A DNA stretch of 64,000 bases from an uncultured bacterium (GCA_902777855.1 CACYVN010000007.1:62001-126000); one strand, 5' to 3'. Shown: positions 49,237 through 59,258, counted from the stretch's first letter. Made by a program: numbers and translations. The notes: a model not told the origin generated them from the letters alone.

Positions 49237-52017
49237 ATGAGAGTATTGAAGTTTATTTTTGGATTGGTTTGTATTTTGGCGATTTTGCCTGTAATTACGG
49301 CTGTTCTGTATCTGAAAGTTTTGCCCGCTGCAGTTCAAAACCCAAAAGTTATTGGTTATATAGAAAAAATCGGTTCAGAAGCGCTCGGTGCGGAATTAAA
49401 AATTGAAAAACCGTATTTGCAAACCGATTGGACTCCATACGCAAGAATAAAACTCAAAAAACTTTCACTTAAAGACAAAAATAAAAAACTTCTTAATATT
49501 GAAAATTTTGATTCAGAGTTGTCACTATGGAAAGTGCGTACAAATAAAGAAATTGATATAAAAACTATAAAAGTTGACGATGCATATGCCGATATTAGCG
49601 GAATATTAAATCTCCCCCCGTTTAAAAAGACTTCAACAGGGAAAAAGGGTTTAAGTGTTAATATATTCAAATCTGTTGCCGATATAAAAAATTTAAAAGC
49701 ATTTTATCAGATAGACAAAGAAAATTCAGTAAAAATTAATGCAAAAGATATAAAAATTTCTGATAATCCGGATAAAAAAACTCTTGGCTATGATATGCAC
49801 GCTGTTTTGATGCGGGACAAAAGCAAACTTGATATTCTTGCAAAAGAAACAGGGGAAAATACTTTAATTGAGAATAAGCAGAAACTTATTGTAAAAAATT
49901 CTCCGCTTAAAGTTGCAGGAACAGATATTTTATTTAATGGAGAAATTGATTCGAATAATTATGATTTACATTTCAAATCAAAAAATTTCAAAATCAAAGA
50001 TGCTGTTGATATAATGAACAGCCAAATCGTAAAAAATAATATCGGAGATTATCTTGTATATTTTGACAATCTCGACGGGAATTTTGATTTTGATGTTAAT
50101 TTGAAATCTAAAGGTATGAATGGTAAAGTCAATCTCAATAAATTGTCGTTTAAACTTAATCCGCTTGCAAAACTGCCTGTAATTATAGAAAACGGTAAAA
50201 TTACTTTTGACAGTAACAATGTAAATATCAAAGATTTCAAAGGATATTATGACGGGAAAAGACATAACAAAATAGATTTTGAAGGAACCGTAAAAGATTA
50301 CTTAAAATCCGTTGATACCGATATCTTGGGGAATGCCGTTGTTACGAATGATTTTGCTAAAAAATATTTATCAAAGATTGTAAATTACCCTGTTGAAATT
50401 ACCGGTCAGGCAGATACAAGAATTATGCTCAAATCAAAATACGGCAAGATGGATATAACCTGGCTGTACAAATTTGAAAAAGGAAACGGTTTTATCCTAA
50501 ACGGAGAAAAAAGCACTATAAATGATGCAGGGATAAGAGTTATGGCAGCTAAAATGCACCTTGCTGACGGTCTGCTTGCCATAAAATCACTTGATTATCA
50601 TTTTGCAGAAAAAAGACCTGATTCAAAAGAAGAAAGACATACTCCGATATTGAGTTTGAACGGTAATATTGAACTGACAGGAAAAATCAGAGATTTGGGA
50701 ATGACACTTACAAAGCCTATACCAAGTACTTTTGTAAATTTGATTATTGGTCAAAATCTTTTCAGGCATGGGACATTTACAGGCCGAATGAAATATATTA
50801 ATACCGGTAAAAATCCCGTTTTAGACGGGGATTTCCGGATTAATGAAGTCGGGATTCCAAGTCAGAGATTGTACATAAGAAAAGGGCAGGTGAAAACTGA
50901 AAACGGCAATATGCTTATTGTTGCAGAAGGAAGGTATCGTCGTTCGACATATAATGTTGATGCAAAAATCAAAAACGAAATAATTTTACCTATAATTGTT
51001 CGTGATGCAAATTTGACAGTTGACGATATGGATGTGGAAAGATATTTGCAGGCATTTAATCAACAAACTCCAAGTGAGCAGGCCTCGGGTGATGTTCATT
51101 CTGCAATATCAAAATCTGTTGAGCAGGAAGTTGATGAAAATGATGATACCCAAACCTTTGACCTTGCCAATTTGATAGTTGAAAAATGTACTCTCAAAGT
51201 TTTGAAAGGGCATTACAAAAATATACATTTTGCCAACGCTATCGGGAATTTGACATTAGACAAAAACAGTATATTAAATCTCAATTCAAACAGATTTGAA
51301 ATAGCTGACGGAAATGCGGAAGCAAAAGTTAAATGTGATTTTAAAAAACATCTTTATAATCTTACGCTTGCGCTAATGAGAGTGAATTCCGATACTATTG
51401 CGACGGAACTTGTTAATCTGCCAAAAGAAATTAAGGGTAAAGCAAGCGGAATTGTTGATATAAACACTGATAAAACACTTAAAATAAACGGAACAATAAA
51501 ATTTGTTATCCAAAACGGTGAAATTGCAAAAATCGGACTTGTTGAATATGCTATGAAAGTCGCTTCACTTTTCAGAAATCCTGTTGTAATGATTACACCA
51601 AGTGTTATCTCAGATTTGATAGATGTTCCTGAAGGCAAGTTTGACACCATTAACGGAACACTAAAGCTTGAAAGAAACGTCATACGTCAAATGGTTATAA
51701 AATCTGTTTCTCCGCAGTTAAGTACATTTATTGTCGGCAGATATAATCTTGAAAATCAGGATGCAATTTTGAGAGTTTATACAAGATTTTCAAACCGTAA
51801 AAAGGGTGCATTCGGATTTTTAAGAAGCATATCTCTAAACAGTCTTGCAAACAGAATACCGTTTAGCAGTCGTAATAATAACAATTATTATGAGGCAGAA
51901 ATAAAAGAAATCCCGAAAATTGATGCTGATGATAAAGATACCCAGATATTTTTAACAAAAGTTGACGGCGATATTGTTGAAAACAACTTTTTGTCATCTT
52001 TGTATAAGATAAAATAA
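49237..52017 (+). CDS. AsmA-like periplasmic protein
   Basis: A 926-residue protein with one N-terminal helix (residues 6-28), then AsmA/YhdP-type beta-rich repeats (IKSLDYHFAEKR, SFLSLNGNIELTGKIRDLGM-like segments, LIVEKCTLKVLKGHYKNIHFANAIGNL) and a conserved C-terminal part (AKIGLVEYAMKVASLFRNPVVMITPSVISDL, DTINGTLKLERNV). It probably bridges inner and outer membranes for phospholipid transfer. TATAAT lies six bases before the ATG and no ribosome-binding site is visible. A second family member is at 17602. Confidence 0.8.
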   Translation: MRVLKFIFGLVCILAILPVITAVLYLKVLPAAVQNPKVIGYIEKIGSEALGAELKIEKPYLQTDWTPYARIKLKKLSLKDKNKKLLNIENFDSELSLWKVRTNKEIDIKTIKVDDAYADISGILNLPPFKKTSTGKKGLSVNIFKSVADIKNLKAFYQIDKENSVKINAKDIKISDNPDKKTLGYDMHAVLMRDKSKLDILAKETGENTLIENKQKLIVKNSPLKVAGTDILFNGEIDSNNYDLHFKSKNFKIKDAVDIMNSQIVKNNIGDYLVYFDNLDGNFDFDVNLKSKGMNGKVNLNKLSFKLNPLAKLPVIIENGKITFDSNNVNIKDFKGYYDGKRHNKIDFEGTVKDYLKSVDTDILGNAVVTNDFAKKYLSKIVNYPVEITGQADTRIMLKSKYGKMDITWLYKFEKGNGFILNGEKSTINDAGIRVMAAKMHLADGLLAIKSLDYHFAEKRPDSKEERHTPILSLNGNIELTGKIRDLGMTLTKPIPSTFVNLIIGQNLFRHGTFTGRMKYINTGKNPVLDGDFRINEVGIPSQRLYIRKGQVKTENGNMLIVAEGRYRRSTYNVDAKIKNEIILPIIVRDANLTVDDMDVERYLQAFNQQTPSEQASGDVHSAISKSVEQEVDENDDTQTFDLANLIVEKCTLKVLKGHYKNIHFANAIGNLTLDKNSILNLNSNRFEIADGNAEAKVKCDFKKHLYNLTLALMRVNSDTIATELVNLPKEIKGKASGIVDINTDKTLKINGTIKFVIQNGEIAKIGLVEYAMKVASLFRNPVVMITPSVISDLIDVPEGKFDTINGTLKLERNVIRQMVIKSVSPQLSTFIVGRYNLENQDAILRVYTRFSNRKKGAFGFLRSISLNSLANRIPFSSRNNNNYYEAEIKEIPKIDADDKDTQIFLTKVDGDIVENNFLSSLYKIK

Positions 52018-52067
52018 ACTACATAAGCTATATTATGAGAATATCTCGCAGGGATATTTTTTTCTTG

Positions 52068-52120
52068 TTCACTTTTCTTTTTGATTGCCATGACCGCTTT
52101 CTTTGAGCGGGCAAAGAAAT
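52068..52120. repeat. Half copy of the 17469-17509 palindrome
   Basis: GTTCACTTTTCTTTTTGATTG matches one arm of the long hairpin at 17469-17509 (TTCACTTTTCTTTTTG ... CAAAAAGAAAAGTGAA). It is followed by a CCGCTTTCTTTGAGCGGGCAAAGAAATGG segment instead of the second arm. Confidence 0.5.
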
Positions 52121-52203
52121 GGGGCATATTTATTTTGAATATTAAACAATATTATCTGATACCGATAAAATTGTTTATGTAATTTCGTAAGACATATAAA
52201 AGA

Positions 52204-52227
52204 AACGACCCGTGTGGGTCGTTTTTT
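52204..52227. terminator. Terminator hairpin between convergent genes
   Basis: AACGACCC/GGGTCGTT with loop GTGT; T-rich on both strands (TTTTTTA on plus, TTTCTTTTA on minus). It starts just past the stop of ASQAR protein 2. Confidence 0.85.
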
Positions 52228-54058
52228 ATGCTTCGTATCGTTTAAACGATTTTTCTATTGTTTTTGAAATTAAACCTTTCATTGTATCGTACTCTGTTGT
52301 AAGTGAGGATATTTCGGTATCAAGGTTTTTTATCTTTAAGTCAATAGTATTTTCTTTGTTTTCTATTCGGGCTTTGGCGGCATTATATCTTGCTTCTGCC
52401 TGAGCAATACCCTCGAGATCGGAAACTTCGGAAATATATGTGTCTGTAGAGTAACTGCTTTGATAGTAGTTTCCGTCATTTGCCATTGAGGAGATATATA
52501 CGGCACCGCTTTTCATAAGCTCCTGCATATATTCAAGATTTTCAATATTTTCATTTTCTGTCCATCCTGACATGCAAATTCTGTTGAACAGTGTATCGTA
52601 GAAGCCTGCAAGTAAATTGTCTGTACCATCTGCAACATCTGTAGGCGCTTTAATTTTGAAAATATCTTCACTGTTTGCCTCGTACAGGTTTGCGATTGTT
52701 CTTCCGTCCTGTTCATGTTTAACCTGACCATTTTCATAGGAATATTTTGAATTTTCAAGACCTTGCTGATATTCCATAAATGCTGTCAAGAATGTTTGTA
52801 CAACAGTATTTAAGTCGACTGCAATAGTCTGTCTTCTGTTTTTACCGTTTCTTGAACCTGAACCGCAGGAACTGTATACAACACCTAAATAGTTACATGC
52901 ATTAGAGGTACATTCTCCGTTTACACCTTCGCATTCGTATGCGTGAGCTGCTTTGGTTGCAATTTCGGGAAGCAAATCGTGCCATTCACTGCCCTCTGTA
53001 TTATGACCATAGTTGGTTCTTGACCAGTCAGCATTATCCCATTCTGCATATCCATAGTCATACCATCTTGCTGCAGTGTCTTGTATTTTTTCTGACGGAT
53101 ATATCAATTCACTAACACGGTCGTATGCATATTGGAGTGCTAAGTCATTTTCTGTAACTCCACCTAAAATTGCACTGAATTGATCCGTTATCCAGTTCAA
53201 GAATGAAGGGGATTGTTCGTTTCCGACTAATACCTGCTGCATTAATGCTGCTTCTGTTACCGGAATCGTCGGGCCTCTTGTCGTTGTCATTTGATATATG
53301 TATTGTTTATCAGTAGTTAATAAATCATATAAAGAAATTGATGCTTTATATGTATTTGTTATCAGAGAATAGTTCCCACCGTATTCACTGTCATATACCA
53401 TGATATTCCAGTAATCACCGTTGGCTCCGTCAGACTCATATACTGTGTTCGGATAACTGATAGCTTTATAACTTCCATTCAACGGTAATGTATCGCCGTA
53501 ATCCGATGTGTCAACGCATTTTGCTTTAATTAAATCCAAAAATTCATTATATGTAATATCCTGTGTTGCTGCTGTAGCAGAGAACGTTGCACCTAAGCCT
53601 ACTGCATTGTTATAGGATACACTTTCAATGCTTGCTGCTGATGCTGCGGATATTACACCTCTGTCTCTCAAAGCTTCAATAAATTTGTTACGTACTTCAG
53701 AAGACGGAGTTCCGTTATAACCTTCAACAGGAATACCCGCTGCTTTTGCTGCTGATGCATACACGCTTGATAGTACAACTCTGTTTGATTTATCAGTCAA
53801 AAGTCTCGGATAATAATCATTATAAACAGACGGAGTCATCAATAATCCGTATGTTAAAGCCATGTCACTTGTACCTGTTCCATAATAGTCATAGATAAGT
53901 TTGGTCTGGTTCATAGCGTTTTGATACTCATCAGAAATTCGCTCCATATCACGTGACAGAGCAATTTTCTCATGAGATAATCTCATAGATTCAAACTCAC
54001 AGTCCGCTTTTCTGGATGTGATAGTTAGTAATCTCGCTTGTGATGCCGCTAATCCCAT
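52226..54058 (-). CDS. ASQAR-type coiled-coil protein 2, sigma-28 controlled
   Basis: A 610-residue paralogue of 35065-36213. N-terminus MGLAASQARLLTITSRKADCEFE begins a coiled coil of about 60 residues; C-terminus (last 60 residues, ENKENTIDLKIKNLDTEISSL to SKTIEKSFKRYEA) is a second. The 470-residue centre differs from the paralogue, is Tyr/Asn/Ser-rich and holds a Cys cluster (CEGVNGECTSNACNYLG, then SSCGSGS). Sigma-28-like promoter upstream. Possible exported filament or effector protein; the terminal coils may be the shared export and assembly signal. Confidence 0.75.
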   Translation of the reverse strand: MGLAASQARLLTITSRKADCEFESMRLSHEKIALSRDMERISDEYQNAMNQTKLIYDYYGTGTSDMALTYGLLMTPSVYNDYYPRLLTDKSNRVVLSSVYASAAKAAGIPVEGYNGTPSSEVRNKFIEALRDRGVISAASAASIESVSYNNAVGLGATFSATAATQDITYNEFLDLIKAKCVDTSDYGDTLPLNGSYKAISYPNTVYESDGANGDYWNIMVYDSEYGGNYSLITNTYKASISLYDLLTTDKQYIYQMTTTRGPTIPVTEAALMQQVLVGNEQSPSFLNWITDQFSAILGGVTENDLALQYAYDRVSELIYPSEKIQDTAARWYDYGYAEWDNADWSRTNYGHNTEGSEWHDLLPEIATKAAHAYECEGVNGECTSNACNYLGVVYSSCGSGSRNGKNRRQTIAVDLNTVVQTFLTAFMEYQQGLENSKYSYENGQVKHEQDGRTIANLYEANSEDIFKIKAPTDVADGTDNLLAGFYDTLFNRICMSGWTENENIENLEYMQELMKSGAVYISSMANDGNYYQSSYSTDTYISEVSDLEGIAQAEARYNAAKARIENKENTIDLKIKNLDTEISSLTTEYDTMKGLISKTIEKSFKRYEA

Positions 54059-54105
54059 TTTTTTCCTTTCTAAAAATCGGTTTTAGACATGTTCTATCAT
54101 GTGGT

Positions 54106-54133
54106 TTGACGGCATTTTTTAATGTAAACTTTA
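54106..54133 (-). promoter_or_regulatory. sigma-28 (FliA)-type promoter
   Basis: Minus strand TAAAGTTT-N12-GCCGTCAA, 48 bases before the ASQAR protein 2 start. The -35 is a perfect FliA consensus and the -10 matches six of eight bases. Same spacing as at 36258-36285. Confidence 0.7.
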
Positions 54134-54258
54134 AGTTATAAGGTGTTTTGTTACAAATGTTTACAAATTAAAAGATGTTAAGTTTTTATTGTCTTAACGT
54201 CTAAAAATAATTTTGTGCTATCATAAAAATGCAAGTAGTTTTTAAGAAGGGGATACTT

Positions 54259-55209
54259 ATGGGAAAAAGAATCGGAATAGACGTTGGCGGAACGAATGTA
54301 AAAATCGCTCTTGTTGATGAAAAAGGAAAAATAATTTATTCAAACAGTGTACCGACATATGCAAAAATGGGGTTTGAATATACTGTTAATAATATCAAAC
54401 AGTCTATAAGAGATTTGATGAAAGAAACCCGCACGGATGAAAAATCAATTGAGGGTATCGGATTTGATTTCCCGGGACAAATTGATTACAAAAACGGTAT
54501 TGTTAAACTTGCTCCGAATATCCCCGGATGGGTAGATGTTCCTATTGCCAAAATGATAGAAGATGAATTTCATATCAAAACAAAAATTGATAATGATGTA
54601 AGATGTGCTGCATTGGGTGAACTGAAATTCGGAGCCGGTAAAGGATGTGAAAATTTTGTTTGTATTACTGTCGGAACAGGTATTGGCTCTGGACTTGTTA
54701 TAAACGGCAAACTTGTCCGCGGAGCATCAAATGCAGCAGGCGAAATCGGACATATCAAACTTGTTGCAAAAGACGGTGCAATCTGCGGTTGCGGAGATAC
54801 GGGCTGCTTGGAGGCTTATGCATCAGGTCCATGTATCGTTGCTATGGCGCAGGACTATATCAGAGGCGGTAAATCCGCTAAATTTGCCGAAATGGCATCA
54901 GATGGCGAAATTACACCATATATCGTTGCCAAAGCTGCAGAAGCAGGTGACCCCGTTGCAAAACGTATCTTTGAAATTATGGGCGAATACATCGGGCTCG
55001 GATTAACAAGTGTTATTAATTTATTAAACCCTGAAAAAATAATCGTTGGCGGCGGAGTTGCTGAATGCGGCGACCTTTTGTTAGAGCCGATAAGGAAAAC
55101 CGTCAAAAAACGTGCAATGGTTGTTGCTGGTTCTGCGGTTGAAATAGTTCCCGCACAGTTAGGCAACAGTGCAGGCGTAATCGGCGCAAGCATGCTTATT
55201 GATGAATAA
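54259..55209 (+). CDS. ROK-family glucokinase
   Basis: A 316-residue sugar kinase of the ROK family. N-terminal phosphate motif IGIDVGGTNVKIALVD, GIGFDFPGQ, catalytic DNDVRCAALGE, GTGIGSGLVINGKLVRG, AAGEIGHIKL and the zinc motif CGCGDTGCLEAYAS are intact. It phosphorylates glucose or a related hexose for glycolysis. AAGAAGGGGA fixes the start at MGKRIGIDVGG. hydG begins 21 bases downstream and is probably cotranscribed. Confidence 0.92.
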   Translation: MGKRIGIDVGGTNVKIALVDEKGKIIYSNSVPTYAKMGFEYTVNNIKQSIRDLMKETRTDEKSIEGIGFDFPGQIDYKNGIVKLAPNIPGWVDVPIAKMIEDEFHIKTKIDNDVRCAALGELKFGAGKGCENFVCITVGTGIGSGLVINGKLVRGASNAAGEIGHIKLVAKDGAICGCGDTGCLEAYASGPCIVAMAQDYIRGGKSAKFAEMASDGEITPYIVAKAAEAGDPVAKRIFEIMGEYIGLGLTSVINLLNPEKIIVGGGVAECGDLLLEPIRKTVKKRAMVVAGSAVEIVPAQLGNSAGVIGASMLIDE

Positions 55210-55230
55210 TTCGGAGATTAAAAGATACAA

Positions 55231-56655
55231 ATGTATAACGTAAAATCACCCCATGCAACTGAATTTATTGATAACAATGAAGTTTTATCGACTTTAAAAT
55301 ATGCCGATGAAAACAAAAATAATGCTGAGTTGATTGATAAAATTTTAGAAAAAGCCAAACTTGGCAATGGGTTGACTCATAATGAGGCTTCAGTTTTGCT
55401 TGCGTGTGAAATAGAAGAAAAGAACGAAGAAATATATTCGCTTGCAAAAAAAATTAAGCAGGAATATTACGGAAACAGAATTGTGCTTTTTGCACCGCTT
55501 TATCTGTCTAATTACTGTGTAAACGGGTGTGTTTACTGTCCGTATCATGCCAAAAACACTCATATTCCTCGTAAAAAAATGACTCAGGATGAAATAAGAC
55601 AGGAAGTTATTGCCTTGCAGGATATGGGGCACAAACGTCTTGCGCTTGAAACAGGCGAAGACCCTGTTAATAACCCGATTGAATATGTTTTGGAGTCTAT
55701 TAAAACGATTTATTCAATTAATCACAAAAATGGTGCAATCCGCAGGGTGAATGTCAATATTGCTGCAACTACGGTTGAAAATTACCGAAAATTAAAAGAT
55801 GCAGGGATAGGCACATACATTTTGTTTCAGGAAACATATGACAAAGAGCGTTATGAAAGACTTCACCCGACAGGTCCTAAGCATAATTACGCCTACCATA
55901 CGGAAGCAATGGACAGAGCAATGCAGGGCGGAATTGATGATGTCGGAATGGGAGTTTTATTCGGACTTTCTACCTACAAGTATGAATTTGCGGCTTTGCT
56001 GATGCATGCAGAGCATCTGGAAGCGGTTTTCGGTGTTGGACCTCACACAATTTCCGTTCCGAGAATCAGAAAAGCCGATGACATTGACCCAAGCGCTTTT
56101 GAAAACGGAATTGACGATGATACATTTGCAAAGATTGTTGCCTGTATAAGAATAGCCGTACCTTATACGGGTATGATTATATCTACAAGAGAATCAGAAA
56201 AAACAAGAAAAAGAGTTTTGGATTTGGGGATTTCTCAAATTTCCGGTGGCTCAAAAACAAGTGTCGGGGGTTATGCCCATCCTGAAGATAAAAGCGAGGA
56301 AGAAACGGCACAGTTTGATGTTGAGGATAGAAGAACTTTGGATGAAGTGATAAAATGGCTTATGCAAATTGGCTATGTTCCGAGCTTTTGTACCGCTTGT
56401 TACAGGGCTGGCAGAACGGGCGACAGGTTTATGGAAATCTGCAAAGATAAACAAATTCACAACTTTTGTCACCCGAATGCACTTATTACTTTAAAAGAAT
56501 ATTTGGAAGATTACGCTTCAGATGAAACTAAAAAAATCGGTTATGAACTTATTGAAAAAGAATGCGCAACTCTTGAAACCACTCAAGCCGTAAAAGACAA
56601 AACAAAAGAATATCTTGAAAAAATTGAACACGGTCAGCGTGATTTCAGGTTTTAA
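55231..56655 (+). CDS. hydG: [FeFe]-hydrogenase maturase HydG
   Basis: A 474-residue radical SAM tyrosine lyase that makes CO and cyanide ligands for the [FeFe]-hydrogenase H-cluster. The SAM cluster motif CVNGCVYC (C96, C100, C103) and the HydG-specific C-terminal CX2CX22C (C387, C390, C413), which binds the auxiliary cluster, are both present, which excludes ThiH. HydE, HydF and the hydrogenase are not here. CGGAG precedes the ATG. Indicates anaerobic hydrogen metabolism. Confidence 0.94.
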   Translation: MYNVKSPHATEFIDNNEVLSTLKYADENKNNAELIDKILEKAKLGNGLTHNEASVLLACEIEEKNEEIYSLAKKIKQEYYGNRIVLFAPLYLSNYCVNGCVYCPYHAKNTHIPRKKMTQDEIRQEVIALQDMGHKRLALETGEDPVNNPIEYVLESIKTIYSINHKNGAIRRVNVNIAATTVENYRKLKDAGIGTYILFQETYDKERYERLHPTGPKHNYAYHTEAMDRAMQGGIDDVGMGVLFGLSTYKYEFAALLMHAEHLEAVFGVGPHTISVPRIRKADDIDPSAFENGIDDDTFAKIVACIRIAVPYTGMIISTRESEKTRKRVLDLGISQISGGSKTSVGGYAHPEDKSEEETAQFDVEDRRTLDEVIKWLMQIGYVPSFCTACYRAGRTGDRFMEICKDKQIHNFCHPNALITLKEYLEDYASDETKKIGYELIEKECATLETTQAVKDKTKEYLEKIEHGQRDFRF

Positions 56656-56743
56656 TAATTTATTTTCCCTTTTTAAGTGGGAAGTATGCCGAAGGCGGGC
56701 AAGGGATTAGAATTTGCCGGTGCAAAAATTGTACTTAACAATT

Positions 56744-57145
56744 TTATATTTCTGGAGTTTTTGTGTCTGCTTTAATTTGTTTTATTTCCGGATGGGCGTG
56801 GCGAAATTGTTTAATTTTGATATAGAGTTCATATTTATTCATATGCATAAATTTTTCTATTGCTTTTCTCAATTTATCTTTTTGGGTAAGCGGAACTTTA
56901 TATTCTTCATTACCGGCATATAAACAATGCATCGTTTTACCGTCAACTTTTTCTTTTTTATAACTTATTTTAAATTCATCGTATCCAAATTCATTAAAAA
57001 CTTCAGATACTTTTTCATCAAAGAGTTTTGTCTTTTTTGGATTATATTCAACACCATTGAAATAATTATGCGCAGCCTTAATAAACTGATCTGAAACTGT
57101 TGCTCTGAAAGCAGGTTGATTATTAACACTTAAATTTGTTTGCAT
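56744..57145 (-). CDS. Hypothetical small protein with N-terminal FRA motif
   Basis: A 133-residue soluble, Lys-rich protein starting MQTNLSVNNQPAFRATVSDQF after AAAAGGAG. It shares the N-terminal Asn/Ser stretch plus aromatic motif seen at 785-1180 and 40497-41138, but the rest does not align. The C-terminal half is helical. Function unknown. Confidence 0.6.
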   Translation of the reverse strand: MQTNLSVNNQPAFRATVSDQFIKAAHNYFNGVEYNPKKTKLFDEKVSEVFNEFGYDEFKISYKKEKVDGKTMHCLYAGNEEYKVPLTQKDKLRKAIEKFMHMNKYELYIKIKQFRHAHPEIKQIKADTKTPEI

Positions 57146-57194
57146 GATTTATACTCCTTTTTTATTTACAAAACACCTAAAAATTTTTTTTGCT

Positions 57195-57300
57195 ATATAA
57201 TATTCTTGTACTTGTTAAGGGGATCCACCCTGAGGGTAAGTTTAGGTTTTTCGATGTAACGATTGCCGTATTAAGTTTACCCAAAAAGGATACGAAAGGA
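57195..57300 (+). promoter_or_regulatory. Promoter and structured leader of thrS
   Basis: A TATAAT box (57195-57200) precedes about 105 untranslated bases. Two competing stems are visible: ACCC-TGA-GGGT (57227-57237) and GGGTAA (57234-57239) / TTACCC (57277-57282). GAAAGGA then precedes the ATG. It may be a control leader; no T-box element is recognisable. Confidence 0.4.
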
Positions 57301-57309
57301 AAATTGAAT

Positions 57310-59112
57310 ATGGAAAAGAACAACGAAACTTTGTCGATTTTAAGACACTCGACATCTCACATTATGGCACAGGCTGTTCAAAGTTTATTCCCGAATGCAA
57401 AATTGGCTATCGGACCATCTACCGCTGAAGGGTTTTACTATGACTTTGATTTAACAGACGGTCATGCTTTCACTCAGGAAGATTTAGATAAAATTGAAGA
57501 AAAAATGAAAGAGATTGTTAAACAAAATCTCACCTTTGAAAAATACGAAATACCTGATGTCCAGGCGCAAATTGACGAATTTAAATCGCAGGGTGAAATC
57601 TACAAAGCTGAACTGTTAGAGGAACACCGCAACGATAACCCGACATTGTATATCACAAAAGACAAAGACGGAAACGCATTGTTTAACGACCTTTGCGCAG
57701 GTCCTCACCTGCCAAACACATCATATATCAAAGCAAATGCATTCAAACTGTTAAAAGTTGCAGGCGCATACTGGCGAGGCAATGAAAAAAATAAAATGTT
57801 ACAAAGAATTTATGCTACTGCATACTGGAATAAAGAAGATTTGCAGGCATATTTGACCTTCTTGGAAGAAGCAGAAAAACGTGACCACAGAAAACTGGGC
57901 AAACAGTTAGACCTGTTCTCGACCCGTGAGGAAATGGGCGGAGGGCTTGTTTTGTGGCACCCGAATTTGGCTTGTGTCCGTGAACAAATTGAGAATTACT
58001 GGAGAGAAGAACACCGCAAAAGAGGGTATGTAATTGTTAATACTCCGCAAATTGCAAAATCAACTCTGTGGGAAATCTCAGGGCACATGGATCACTACAA
58101 AGAAAATATGTTCTTTGTGCAAAAAGATGAGGATAGCGATGACCAATACGTTGTAAAACCAATGAATTGTCCGTTCCACATTCTTATCTATCAGGCAAAC
58201 CGCTATTCATACCGTTCGCTGCCGCTTCGTATGGCAGAACTCGGTACGGTTTACCGTAAAGAAAAATCCGGAGCACTTTCAGGTTTGACAAGAGTACAGG
58301 GCTTCACACAAGACGATGCGCATATCTTTTGTACGCCGGAACAGTTGGTTGATGAAATCAATGCTATTATTGATTTTGTCGCTGATACAATGGCGATATT
58401 TAATATGGAATTTGAAGTTGAACTTTCAACAAGACCGGAAAGTTTTGTAGGTGAAATAGAAAACTGGAATAAGGCTGAAGCGGGATTGAAAGAAGCGATG
58501 GAACGCCGAGGGATGAAATACGACATCAATGAAGGCGACGGAGCATTCTACGGACCGAAAATTGACTTCAAAGTTAAAGACGCAATCGGAAGAACGTGGC
58601 AATGTGCGACAATTCAGTTAGACTTCAATTTACCGGCAAGATTTGATATTAAATATCAGGACAAAGACGGTCAGTTAAAGACTCCGTTGATGTTGCACAG
58701 AGTAATTTTCGGGTCAATGGAAAGATTCCATGGCATTTTAATTGAACACTATGCGGGTGCATTCCCGACATGGCTTGCTCCGACACAGGTTAATGTTGTT
58801 CCGATTTCTAACGATAAACATACTGATTATGCAGAAAGCGTGTACAAAAAACTTCGCCAAGTGGGCATAAGAGCATCTTTAGATGACCGCTCGGAATCAA
58901 TGAACTACAAAATCAGAGAATCTTTGCAGGATAAAAAGATTCCTTATGTTTGCGTAGTCGGTGACAGAGAAGCACAGGAAGGTACGGTTGCCGTTCGTGC
59001 AAGAGGTATCGGTCAAATCGGCACTTTCACTGTAGATGAATTCATTGAAAAGATTTCGGAAGAAATCAAAACAAGAGCAAATCAATCTTTTGCGAAAAAA
59101 GACGAAGAATAA
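57310..59112 (+). CDS. thrS: Threonyl-tRNA synthetase lacking the TGS domain
   Basis: A 601-residue class II synthetase. It opens directly in the editing domain (LRHSTSHIMAQAVQSLFPN; later YIKANAFKLLKVAGAYWRG), then class II catalytic core (MNCPFHILIYQ, YRKEKSGALSGLTRVQGFTQDDAH, GSMERFHGILIEHYAG) and C-terminal anticodon-binding domain. The usual N-terminal TGS domain is absent, about 60 residues shorter than E. coli. The longer frame upstream has no ribosome-binding site, so I start at 57310, after GAAAGGA. Confidence 0.95.
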   Translation: MEKNNETLSILRHSTSHIMAQAVQSLFPNAKLAIGPSTAEGFYYDFDLTDGHAFTQEDLDKIEEKMKEIVKQNLTFEKYEIPDVQAQIDEFKSQGEIYKAELLEEHRNDNPTLYITKDKDGNALFNDLCAGPHLPNTSYIKANAFKLLKVAGAYWRGNEKNKMLQRIYATAYWNKEDLQAYLTFLEEAEKRDHRKLGKQLDLFSTREEMGGGLVLWHPNLACVREQIENYWREEHRKRGYVIVNTPQIAKSTLWEISGHMDHYKENMFFVQKDEDSDDQYVVKPMNCPFHILIYQANRYSYRSLPLRMAELGTVYRKEKSGALSGLTRVQGFTQDDAHIFCTPEQLVDEINAIIDFVADTMAIFNMEFEVELSTRPESFVGEIENWNKAEAGLKEAMERRGMKYDINEGDGAFYGPKIDFKVKDAIGRTWQCATIQLDFNLPARFDIKYQDKDGQLKTPLMLHRVIFGSMERFHGILIEHYAGAFPTWLAPTQVNVVPISNDKHTDYAESVYKKLRQVGIRASLDDRSESMNYKIRESLQDKKIPYVCVVGDREAQEGTVAVRARGIGQIGTFTVDEFIEKISEEIKTRANQSFAKKDEE

Positions 59113-59131
59113 TCAATAAAAATAAAATATA

Positions 59132-59258
59132 AAAGCAGAAATTCTAAGATTCTGAAGTACTCCATCATTACTATATTTTATGGTTGAGTAGAGATTCTGA
59201 AACAAGTTCAGGATGGCAGTATAACTGTCAGTCAGAATGACAAAATTTCTGCTTTATA
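59132..59258 (+). terminator. thrS terminator with a long palindromic insert
   Basis: AAAGCAGAAATT / AATTTCTGCTTT form the outer stem, with about 100 bases inside: AAGATTCTGAA, then AGAGATTCTGAAACAAGTTCAG and TCAGAATGACA. The inner palindrome is the same family as at 8232-8254 and 24311-24335, here in a longer copy. Confidence 0.7.
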
